64,000 nucleotides of DNA from Boswellia sacra (taxonomy: Eukaryota > Streptophyta > Magnoliopsida > Sapindales > Burseraceae): the NCBI GenBank assembly GCA_013180625.2, contig SNVD02014566.1, positions 124,001 through 188,000 on the forward strand. Reading direction: 5' to 3'. Numbering within the stretch: position 1 is the first letter of the stretch; every line of letters starts with the position of its first letter. The translations under genes and the position numbers were made by a program. Shown piece after piece: positions 32,601 to 43,438 of the stretch. The notes beneath the pieces are model-generated. The model searched no databases, was not told where the DNA came from, and saw only the letters and a program-made list of their open reading frames with translations.

Positions 32601-34954
32601 GTTATGAAAGATGATACACAGACCCACTACTGGAAGCCACAACAAGAGATGAAGATATCTGTGCGGCAGGAGTACTGGAAATTGAAGCTGTTGCTCCAGC
32701 AGAAGCTGAAGTAGGAACACCTGTAAAATCAATGTATATGAGAACTTCAGAAATCGAAGTAGATACACCTCCACAGCTTGTGACTTTTGATAAAAACAGC
32801 AGAAGATACTATCGTTACAGTAAACACCATCCACCTAATAATGTAAACTACATCAAAATTTGACTTAGATATTACTCATCTATACCTACCACTTTCATCC
32901 CTACAATATTTACTTTATCATTTTTATCTTGCACTAGGGACTACCTCCCGAAGTTCCTCTTGCACGACAAGTGGTGTCATTGGCTGCCAACTAATTCCTC
33001 TATTACTGCTTATCCTCACCTTCACCCCCTTCGTTTCTACCCATATATGAACTCTTAATAGCATACCAGAATAGCCCAAGCAATTTTTGTGGGTGACTTA
33101 AAATTCATCAAAAGAATTTTTCTCAATTAGACAGGTAAACCGAAGCAAAAATATTTGATCTCAAACTGCAGTTATTTACAACGTAATAAAAGCATTGAAA
33201 ATTCTTCAGGTTCCTAATTAATCGACAGCCAAGTACTTCATTCATATCATATCAAAGTAAGCTGTAAATGTATCTTTAATAGCATTACCGAGTGAGTTTT
33301 GACAACAAATTAGATATTCAGTAACATATACTGCTTCTTCTGCCATCTAATATTAGTAACAACTATCTAGTTGATAAAGACAGTTGACCACATAATGCAC
33401 TTCTCATACATCTAATAACCAACTTTCTAATGCAAATTAAGACAATTAAAGGCTTTAAACACAAAGAAAATTAACAAACTGACCAAATACAGGTGCGGCA
33501 GCAGTGGATTGTGCTTGAGATGAAGAAGCCGATGGGGAAGTTTTAGATGGCAATGAAAAACTTGCAAAGGAACTGCCAGTCCCACTGGAAGAAGTTGTAC
33601 TGCTCACGCCAAAACCGGTAAAAGAACTAGAACTGGTAGCAGAGCTAGCAAGTGCTGGCGTTGAAGATTTAACCGCAGCTGATGAAGAACTAACACCAAA
33701 AGCAGGTAATGCCAAGGTTGAATCCGCAGAAGCAGACTTAGTACTAGCAGCTGGAGTGGATGCAGAGGTGGTTGTGACTGTAGAGAACGATGGCGCCGAA
33801 GCTGTGCCAAAAGATAGTGAAGTGGCCTTGGTGGCAGGTGTAGTAGAGGTTGTGGCAACCGAAGAAGCAGCGTTGCTGAAGCTAAATGAAAAGCCAGAAG
33901 AGCTAGCCGAAGAAGAGGATGTCAGTGAAGGAGGTGTAATTGATGCAGTTGTAGTTGTTGCGCTTTGGGTAGCTTTTGCAAAAGGTGAGCCAGCAGGGAA
34001 TGAAAATCCAGTAGATGAGAAAGGCGAAGCTGAGCTTGTGCTTGAACTTAAATTTGAAGATGCACTCGAAGGGAACAAGCTAGGAACTGAAGAAGCTGTT
34101 GATGATGAGCCAAACAAGCCACCAGTGGTAGAAAACGCAGTGGAAGCACCAGAATTACCAAACGAGGATGAAGCAGAACCTGTGGTGGATGAAGATGTTC
34201 CAAACAGGGGTGAAACTGTGCTCATTGTTGCGGAGGAAGACGCCCCAAACAAAGGAGAAGCTGAACTTGCCGCAGATGAGGCTGTGCTAGCGGAGGAAGC
34301 AGGCGCCCCAAGCGAGAGAAAAGCAGATGATCCAAAAACGGCAGAAGCCGAACTCGCCATGGATGACGACGTACTAGTGGCGGAAGTGGACGCTCCAAAC
34401 GAGGTAAGAGCGGAACTGGCGGCGGGTGAAGCTGCTCCAAACAGAGATGAAGCGGAACTGGCAGCGGATGAAGCTGCTCCGAACAGAGGTGAAGCGGAAC
34501 TGGCCGCAGATGAAGCTGCTCCAAACAGAGGTGAAGCGGAAGTGGAGACAGAAAACGATGCCCCAAATGGTGAGGACGTAGCACTGGCGTTAGAATTAGC
34601 TAACGTCGATGCTCCGAAGATTGACGTTGACGGAGCAGATGAAGTTGTCGCAAACAGGGATGTGGTATTGGGAGTAGACGAAGGTGTTCCAAACAGGGAG
34701 GGAGCCGCTGTAGCCGGGGATGAAGTTGTCCCAAACAAGGACGGAGTAGGAGATGAAGCCGGCGTTGCGCCGAATCCAAAGGCTAAGGAAGTGGAAGTGG
34801 AGGAGCTAGGGTTTGAAGAAGAGGTATTGAAAGAGAATGAGAAAGGGGATGTGGAGGCAGAGGAGCTAGGGTTTGAAGATCCGAACGAGAATGGTGATGA
34901 AGCAGACGCAGACGTAGACGTGGAGGATTGGGAAGAAAATTGGAAGCCTGACAT
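29696..34954 (-). CDS. NUP62: Nucleoporin NUP62 (FG nucleoporin of the central channel)
   Basis: Forms part of the nuclear pore central transport channel with Nup54 and Nup58. Nine exons: 33484-34954, 32624-32720, 32330-32408, 32009-32131, 31668-31745, 31015-31118, 30384-30471, 30201-30296, 29696-29788. They give 742 residues; Arabidopsis has about 739. The first exon encodes a ~490-residue Ser/Ala/Thr-rich domain with dozens of FG motifs (SLFGTTSS, PLFGAASS, SSFGNSG), including near-identical repeats of an SPLFGAASSAASS-type unit. The rest is a coiled coil (for example IIKEWNSELQERTGKFRKQA and YEQAELIEREMEQMTEQI) that binds partners. The C-terminus is ELFGPKFWMS. The start at MSGFQFSSQS was chosen because it matches the family; the frame is open further upstream to an ATG at 35065. 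The first intron (~760 bp) is the longest but one. Confidence 0.95.
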
Positions 34955-36967
34955 TGTCACCCACTCTCGCTGTCGCACTTTCCCTCTTCTCAGTGTATCT
35001 GCTTCTTGTATTGGGATTTTGAATTGGAGGGGTTTTTGGGGGGTTTGGCTGTGATAAACCGTCAAACCGGGTTTGTCACCTGACCGTAATATTTAGACCC
35101 GGTTTAACAGTCAACTATTAAATTTGGCATTAGAGGGCATGATCGTCTTTTCGAATTATTTCCTGACTTTTCTTTATCATTTTACTTGTTTAAAATTTAT
35201 AATATTAGATAAAACATTAGAGTAAGATGAAGAAACAAAACAACAGAGCCTTGGAGCATTTGAGAGCCAGAAAAATGGACCTCAAGATTTGGAAAATCTC
35301 GAAAGAAAGCGGAATTTGGACTCTACATTTTGTTTTTGAACAGATGAATTAGTTGGAATTTTGTCAATGCAAAGAAGCTCTTGTATTTATGCATGGTCTT
35401 TCTTGTCACTTGGCAAAACCCTGGGTTACTGTAATTTTTCTGGCCTTGTTTGTAGGGTGGGGCAATAGAACCCCAAAATCCAAATGCATTTTAAACATCT
35501 AATTTCTCAAAACACTCTCACTCAAATTGTAAAATTTAAATTCTATTCTATTCTATGCATCCCTTTAAATATGACATATGCTCCTTTTTTTCTCTCTTTT
35601 TTTTTTTTTTTAAGTTTCTCTAGATTGGTTTATAATTTAACACTATTTTAAACCTAATCTAGAAAATATTTATATTGAATCCTCTTGCTTTTGATAAAAT
35701 AATAAAAAATATATCGCAACTATGCTTGTTAATAATGCATATACTTTTCTTTGTTTTTTTTTCCCCTGATATTTGAATTCATATTGATATGTTATTTGTT
35801 TAGTTGAGAATTTTTTTCATATTACAAGTGTTATTTTGCCTTATTTGCTTATAATTCACTATATAATAATAATAAAAAAAATATTTGATTTATAATGGTG
35901 GTATCAGGTTAAAAATATTTTTAAAATTAAGATAGATTATGAAATATATACAGCTTTATATTTTTAATATTTGAAACATGTGTGGTATGAAATCCGTTTT
36001 TTTGTTAATTTCCAAAGCCAATAGCAAATTAGTCTTAGGGTTTGTTCGCTTCGACTCCTTCAAGTAGATCTTTTTAGAGTAGAGCTTCTAAAAGTAGAGC
36101 TTTTATTAAAAAGGTTGTTGATTATTTGATAAGATAAATATAGAAGCACTTTTATAATTAAATTACCTAAATAGGGATTTGTTATAAGGAAACAATAAAG
36201 TAAAATATTTAAAATTAAATGAGAATATCTTTGACATTTTTCAAAACTTGAAAAAAAAAAAACCTCAAAAAGAGGTTTTTTCAAAAGCTTCAATTTTAGG
36301 CTTCTCCGAAAAAAACATAGAAATAACTTTTTTAATTCTCTATAAGCTCTCATTAGGTGGCAACCAAACGAGTACAAAATAAAGTTAAGAATAGCTTTTA
36401 ACATTAAAAAAACTCTATTAGCTAATAGAGAAGTTCAAAAAAATGTGCTATTAGTATATATATGATTGCCCTGTTCGGTTTATATGGTAAAATAAAATAT
36501 AAACAAGAGGATACACTGCTAATGTAACCCTAAATTACCATTTAACTTGATGAAAACATCAACATTACAAAGTATACTTTCTTATAAAACTAATTAAAGG
36601 TTCTCAAACCATTAGCTTAAGTTTGCATAGACTTCCGAATTACTTTTTAAAGTTTGCATAGAGTTCCAAATTGAAAACACTAAAAAAATGAATAGTAAAC
36701 GGGAATGAGTTAACCCGAAGTATTTACTTCTTGAATTTGGACTATGGTGTAACCTCCTTGCGTTCAGGACTAAACAGAAGCAAGTAGACCCAACAACATT
36801 TGATTATTATGACATTATAACATCACATGAGTTTATAATAATGCAATACATTTGGGTGACCAAATCTTAAGCCTAGACAAACATTCAAATTTTACCTACA
36901 CGAGTAATACACAAAAACATTAAAAAAACTTGATATTTGTAGTATAAGAAGGTATCCTCCTATCACA
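34955..36967. other. NUP62 promoter and AT-rich spacer
   Basis: Contains the NUP62 upstream region, then long AT-rich DNA with poly-T tracts near 35600. A palindromic hairpin lies at about 36262-36290 (aacctcaaaaagaggtt). The stretch 36050-36415, with gtttgttcgcttcgact at one side and ggcaaccaaacgagt at the other, looks like a decayed MITE, but the ends do not match well enough to call. No gene is seen. Confidence 0.45.
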
Positions 36968-37625
36968 TTGCAGCCAAAACAACTCCATTCAAACTGTTAT
37001 ACGGCGCGAGATCCACCTCCCTTAGTTAGATTTGGACATGGTTCTACTGCTGTGTCTATTATCGAACAGCTATTGGAAGAAAGAGATGCCATGCTGGCTG
37101 AACTTAAGCAACATCCACAAGCTGCTCAAGACATAATGAAACTGCTCACAGATGGCAAGCGTAGGGATGTTCATTTTCAGGTGGGGGATACAGTTTATTT
37201 GCAACTACAACCCTATCGTCAATAAGTCGCTGGCTGCCCGCAAGAATGAAAAGCTCAGTCCTAGATTCTATGGACCCTATTTGATCAAAGCTAAGGTTGG
37301 GCCAATTGCTTATAAACTACAACTGCCAGCCAATGCTGCGATACATCCTCTTTTCCACGTTTCTCAACTCAGAAAGCCTGTTGGATCTCATCCTGTCTCC
37401 TCCATTATTCCCACACAACTCACTACATATATGGAACTTGTGGTAGAACCATAAAGTGTTTTAGGCCTCAAGCAGAAATAGAATAGCTTAAGTCCTAAAA
37501 CAGAGGTACTAATCAAGTGGAAAAGGCTGTCAGATTTTGAAGTCACTCGGGAGAGTTTTGAGCTGTTGCAACGCCAATTTCCCGATTTTCACCTAGGTGG
37601 ATGCTTGGGCGGGGGTAATGATAGA
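36968..37625 (+). mobile_element. Ty3/gypsy chromovirus pol 3' fragment (broken)
   Basis: This is a remnant of the end of a retrotransposon polyprotein, in three pieces. 36968-37225 carries a segment with EERDAMLAELKQH and VGDTVYLQLQPY, typical of the integrase C-terminal region. The frame then shifts near 37222 and continues with KNEKLSPRFYGPYLI and HPLFHVSQLRKPVG to a stop at 37453. A third piece from 37502 (EVLIKWKRL to LLQRQFPDFHLG) is a chromodomain, which places the element among chromoviruses (Tekay-like type). A G-rich tract at about 37609-37615 could be the old polypurine tract. No reverse transcriptase, gag or complete LTR was found. It is dead. Confidence 0.85.
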
Positions 37626-39814
37626 TATGTGTCAAAACCTCTAAAACCTCCAATTAGATTTACATATTATAGGCGCAAAAAGTAGGATTTGTGTGAAGGG
37701 TAAGGTGGAAAATGTTTTATTTTCTTTGTTATGTTTTTTCTGGTATAAGATAATATTGCTTCAATTATTTACCAAATACATTATTATATCACTCCTGAAA
37801 ATCTACAAGCAAAAAGTGGACAAAATATAAGGACAAAAAATAAAAATTAAAATAGACATGCAATGGTCGAATTAAGAATATATAGGGCTTAAAGCAAAAA
37901 TATGAAAATGGGTCTTTATTAGAGATGTTAAACGAGTCATATAATTAAAATAGTGATTTGAAATTATTTTTTTATATACATGTAAAATTATATTTTATAC
38001 TTATCGTGTTATTTTAGTGATTGTTTCGTCTTATATTTATACAAAGCATTATTTTGTACCATGTTTATACTATATGTTTTTATTTTATGTGATGTTTAGT
38101 TTATTAATAATTATGTTATTTTATTTATATGACACATTTGCTGTTATATTTAATATAAAAAAAATTAATGATTAAAATATCTTATATTTAAATTTATATA
38201 TTTGTCCTATTTTCTTGTACATATAAAATATTTTATAAAATAAGCGTTTCACTTGTTTATTAAACGTATTGTATTGTTTATTAAACGTATTGTAGCTACA
38301 TTACGTTAACTCACATAACCTACGTAATTATTTAACATATATGCTTAACCAATTACATTCTATATATTTATATTAATTAAAATTATCCACTAATAATAAC
38401 AATTTTAATAAAAAAATAATTAAAATAATTTTAATTTGTTATTAATAATAGGTTAATTTGTTTCTTAATTATTTGTACTCGACACGATATATTAAATTAT
38501 TTGTATCATTAAATAAGTAAGCGTGTTGAACATCCATATCTGACATATTTATTAATCGTGTCAAGTATCGTAACACTAATACGAAGAAATTAATAATCGT
38601 GTTAATATTACCATACTAATTTTGTATCGTATTCATATAGTGTTAGCGTGTCTTGTAAAAAATTGTTACCCTTAATTTTTGTGTCTATCAACTTTTAAAA
38701 TTAACTTTTAAATCTTGAGTGAATTTTAGTGGATGGTTCATTATTTGATTTTGAGGTGACAATCTTTAACTCTCCTAATTCTAAATTATAATTTTTTTCT
38801 TTATTCATCATAGCTGTGCCTATTATACGATTGTCATATTAATTATTATAAATAATCTTCTTTTAAGTTTATTCTTTCAATTACATCACATCTCATAGTT
38901 TAATGAGTTCATCTAAAGAAATAGAATCGTTGATATAATTCATTATTTACAAACGAACAAATTACAAGTGCAATTTTATTTTGTATTAGAAAATCATCAA
39001 TATTATTGACGATTAAAACGAGGTGTTAACGGCCTTATTCCAAATAAAAATAACGCTGAGTGTTGATTTCCAAATTATATGAGTGAACATATAACATTCC
39101 ATACCAAATCAATACCTGAAATTTTGAGATGCACCTGTAAATGACCCAAAAATGTATAACTAATCTTGCCCGTAATCAAATATATCCAATTACAATGTAA
39201 CTACTAATCATGCTAAACTCCAACTACTACGAAAACCTTCAAGAATAGCATCAAATTTCAATCCAGGTGAACAACCAAAGCTCAATCTAGAAGAAGATTC
39301 ATTGCATGAAACTCATATCAGAATGATATAAAGGTTTATGAAATGTTAAAACAATACAACATCACATGATCCATGTAATTAACGGAACATTACTGCTATA
39401 TTTGCCTTTATTCCTGCAATTATTTGTATGATATAAAATCATTTAATTCCTCTCCTTTTCTTCAAATTACTGCCAATGATAGTTATTAGGATTACCGATT
39501 ACGTGAACATAAAGGTTGTATTCATTATTCATTGTATCAATGCCTATAAGCTTTGCAGATAAATAAGCTAATGGACAAGACGACATGGCATCCATATGCG
39601 TGGAAAATGAATTATAATCGACAATCTTTGCAGATAAATGACAATATTGTTTATCTTGAATGGATTTCCACTATAAACAATTCTACTTAATTAAGTTGTG
39701 CAACAAAGTTTTACACTGTACAAGTAACAACTTCAAATATATATCCACCAAGTGGACTGCGCGCATCTCTTGGCCATACAATATGCAGTGGTTGCAGAAT
39801 TTGAAATGTACTTA
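37626..39814. other. AT-rich, repeat-like spacer
   Basis: More than 2 kb with no coding segment. The start may include decayed LTR sequence from the adjacent retrotransposon. 38480-38660 holds several cgtgt/cgtgtc words and ends in a gttaccctt motif, which recalls common plant transposon ends but is too decayed to name. The rest should include the 3' flank of CCD7. Confidence 0.45.
38254..38294. repeat. 21-bp tandem duplication
   Basis: tgtttattaaacgtattgta occurs at 38254-38273 and again at 38275-38294, a period of 21 bp, in AT-rich noncoding DNA. Confidence 0.9.
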
Positions 39815-42800
39815 CTAGTGATCGGCCCAAAAGCCATGAAATCCAAGCGGAAAATTGAAATGTTTTGGGACTTCGAGTCTAGCTACCAGCGCATCAGCTT
39901 CTCCAATCTTCTTAGGGTTCAAAATAACAAGAAAACATCTCTGTATTGAAACTGCATACTGGAATATAGGATAAAAGAGGTTATGATATGGGTAGAAATG
40001 ATCGTTAAATATTTGTAAGTCGATCGTTCCTCACCTCAACCACAAGAAGATAGCCTTCACCTTCTTCAACTCCTCTGGGAACAAAAATTGGCTCTCCAAT
40101 GAATCTTCGAGCACCAGCAGACCATGTATGATTTGTATTGGTTAACACATTTAGCTTCACCACCGTATCGAATGGGAAATGTGGCAATGCTTGGCGAGAA
40201 CCAGAAGATGTCGCTGCATATATTAACGTATTTTTGCTCCCAGAAAAAGCTGGGTGGATTACCGGGAAATCTGATGCCTTTTTCCATTGATTCAAAGGCT
40301 TCACGCAGCACTTTTGGTACTTCCCATTAGCATCTAAATTTATAGAAACCTATATTAAAATAAAAAAAAAAAAGTTATATATCCCATTAGGGGTCATTTG
40401 TGATCGTCATGGAAGCAAAGCTACAGTTGAAAGAATACCTGCACAAGATGCGGCAACAACTCATTTTCGCTTTCTTTTACATTCATGATTGAAGGGTCTA
40501 GTTTACCATTTTGCCAATTGTATCCTGTCAATCACAGACAACAGCGAAGATTTTCAAATTTTATGTTGTTTATAGTACTTCTTGTGGCTGAAGCAGCCGA
40601 AAATAGTTTCATGTAATTAAGAGTTGAAAGAAGCTGTAATGCCACCACTTACCGAATAGCTTCTGGAAATTGAACCATTGATATGAACAAGAACAAGCCT
40701 GCATTTGAATCTCTGAATTCCCATCTACATCCTCAGTCTCGAAAGCATTGCCAACATGCAAAAGCCACATCTGTGAAGGAGCTTCCACGGGCACTCTCCA
40801 ATCTCGAAGTATAGCAGATTCGTGACCAGGGAATCGAGGAAGCAAGTAAATTGGAGATGTGGGCTTGCTTGGGTTCACTGACAATGCTGATATCATTGGA
40901 GACAACCCACAAACTGCAGTCATTGATCCTGCATTTGCATAATATGAGAGACAAATAATTAAATTGATGAAACGTCTACATAACTTCAACATTCTATATA
41001 TGTATATGCATATGCAAGATTTATTAATGTTATTACCAATGACATCAAGCTTAATTCGATTAGCGAATAGTATGTAATGAGTATCTGTAAAGGCCCAATC
41101 GTGGATCATTAGGTGATCAGGGATGTTGAATTCTTGCCTATGCAATAACTTGAAATTCGAATCAAATTCTGCAAAAATAAGTAAACAAATTAAAAAAAAA
41201 TTAACATTAATAGATTTTGTGGTGGTTCAAAAAGAAAATTTATCTAAAAATTTTATGGTCATTACAATTATCATAAACTTTCTTAATCCATCAAAAAAGT
41301 AGCAATATCCCGTACCATAAAATATAAAATTACTACGTGGCAGTAACATGTCCTCTGCATTGCATGACACGGTGAGAAGTCTATTCCTCGTAGCGTCAAG
41401 CTTGTAGTGAGACAACAACCGCTTAGCCGGCATTTTAAACACCCCTGTGGCCATTACCAAAACAATAAAAAGTTAACGATGTCACGTTAATTTGTATGAG
41501 TTTGTTTATACGAGTATTTTATTTATAAAGTTAAAAGTTATAAAGCAATCTAAATATAATTATAATGAAGTGTCTTAATCTCTTTAAACGTTAATATAAA
41601 GTCAACTGGAAATATATAGGAGATTCAAACTTATTAAATATGGTGAGACACAGCTAAGACAAATAATTAAGGAGATGTCGGTGATTTCAATGTCATAAAT
41701 TTTAATTTAACTCAATATCAGCTTTCAATGTGTCATTTCCATTCCATCTTAAGTTCTTAACCCTTCATCATACTTTGATCTAATGGATGGACATTGATGT
41801 AATGCTTTGTATAAAAAATAAGTGCTGTTAAACCCGCCTTGTATATATACAAAAGCTTGGTTTGGTAAGTCTGACAAGTTACAATGTCAATATAGTTATT
41901 TTCTATATTTTTTCAAGGGGTAAACTATCTTCCATAGTGTTACATTGAAGTGTTTCTGAAAACTCCGAGCCGATCATATATTTTCTATTTAATATAAGTT
42001 TAAAAAACTAGTTTTATAACAAATACAAAAATAAATAATTTATTAGAATAATAAAAATAATTTTATAAATTTTTTACCAATTAATTTGCATAAAACCCTC
42101 GATCTCTTTTGAGAAGTCAGAAACGAGTCAATTTCCCAAAATCAATGTGATATTGGAGATCAAGACCCACATAAGACTAGAGACTAGAGAGTTGAGAGAT
42201 TAGAGAGGATTAGGTGAAAGGATCAGGATTCTCTCATAATCTGATATTCATTATAACAAAATACATATATATAATTGATGGTTGATACATAAAAAACGAG
42301 AGAAGAGAGAAAATATAATAGACCTTAACTATTAAAAGTCAATAAAATCTATATGATATAAGATCGTAAAAGTTGTAATAGTTAAGGTGAAGTTAAGATC
42401 AGGAGATAATCATAATTTTAGGATAAATTAAGTATATGATTAGTAAGTTTGTAAATAGTATCAGTTTAGATTTCACAACAGAGAAAATTAAATGACATAT
42501 ATTTATAACTATTGGGTGGTGTCCCGAGAACAGTATACTTTAATTATTAATTTCAACTTGGATAATCGAAAAATTACATATTCTTACCGTAGAGAAGGGG
42601 CCTCAACATCTCCGCGGCTACATCCCATACATCACCCTTCTTCTTCGTAACATCCGCCAACAAATCACTACCGTTTATCATGTCAAATCTCCCAACAGTA
42701 TCCAACGTCCCCGATTCAATCTCGTAGGGGTCCCCACCCTCCCACAAGCACAGTAACCTTCTACCCCACTTCAAAACACTAGTATTAGCTACGTTTTTCA

Positions 42801-43356
42801 TCACCTTTGTATTACCAAATTTCTGACCTCCTTTCAACACTGAAAACGGACCCCGATGAGTAAACCGCCACGTACGAGTCTCAGGATCATGCTCCTCCTC
42901 CTGCGCCTCCGTTCTCACGTACCTTGCCATGAACTTGACGTCCCCACTAACGCCGTCAATATCAAACGCCCTGAGGTAACCATGACCGTCCAGAGGATGC
43001 ACAGTGGAGCCATGGTCGTCAGTGAAGAGCCCCGGACCGGTTAAATAGTAAGTCCCTGAAGGAAAGTCAGACGGAACAGCACCTTCCACGACACGTAAAG
43101 TGATGGGTTGCGTTGTTTCAGAGCGCTGAGAAACGAACAAAAATTGGTAGTCCCAAAACGCAGCGATGGAGTCATCAACTCCTTCAACTACCTCTTGTGA
43201 TGTCGTTGAAGGGGTTGGCAGGTGGTTACGATCAGGCGTGGATATGGATATTGCTCGTGGTATTTTAGCTGAAACTTGATGCACCGGCGGGAGCGGTAAC
43301 GGCGCTAACGGTGGAAAGAATTTTGTGGGAACAATAACGGAGGATATGGCCTGCAT
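39815..43356 (-). CDS. CCD7: Carotenoid cleavage dioxygenase 7 (strigolactone biosynthesis)
   Basis: Plastid non-haem iron dioxygenase that cleaves 9-cis-beta-carotene at 9',10', giving the precursor CCD8 turns into carlactone. Arabidopsis MAX3 is the orthologue; loss causes excess branching. Seven exons: 42588-43356, 41316-41444, 41037-41168, 40653-40928, 40439-40524, 40035-40349, 39815-39958. They give 616 residues; Arabidopsis has about 618. Residues 1-~40 are rich in Pro/Ser/Val and lack acids until D43, a chloroplast transit peptide. The core includes GTYYLTGPGLFTDDHGSTVH and FTHRGPFSVLKGG. The four expected iron ligands are present as H269 (LSHYKLD), H322 (IHDWAFTD), H401 (LHVGNAFE) and H610 (GFHGFWAD). 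Intron 1 is 1143 bp. The gene looks fully functional. Confidence 0.96.
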
Positions 43357-43430
43357 TTCCTGAGAGTATATTAATTCTCTAATGGAAGCTAATGAGATGG
43401 TTTATGGTTTGTTTTGAGGATAGATAGGTT

Positions 43431-43438
43431 AATATATA
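43431..43438 (-). promoter_or_regulatory. Putative TATA box of CCD7
   Basis: On the minus strand the sequence reads TATATATT about 75-80 bp before the start codon. That places it plausibly for a short leader. The surrounding DNA is AT-rich, so chance cannot be excluded. Confidence 0.4.

Noticed and set aside
33756..35054. Long plus-strand open frame (432 codons) opposite the NUP62 first exon
   Set aside because: It is the exact antisense of the FG-repeat exon. Its Glu/Ala/Asp-rich composition is what antisense reading of Ser/Ala/Phe codons gives. It has no splice or promoter support and no recognised domain.
36050..36415. Possible MITE with gtttgttcgc / accaaacgag ends
   Set aside because: The two ends match in only a few bases and no target-site duplication is visible.
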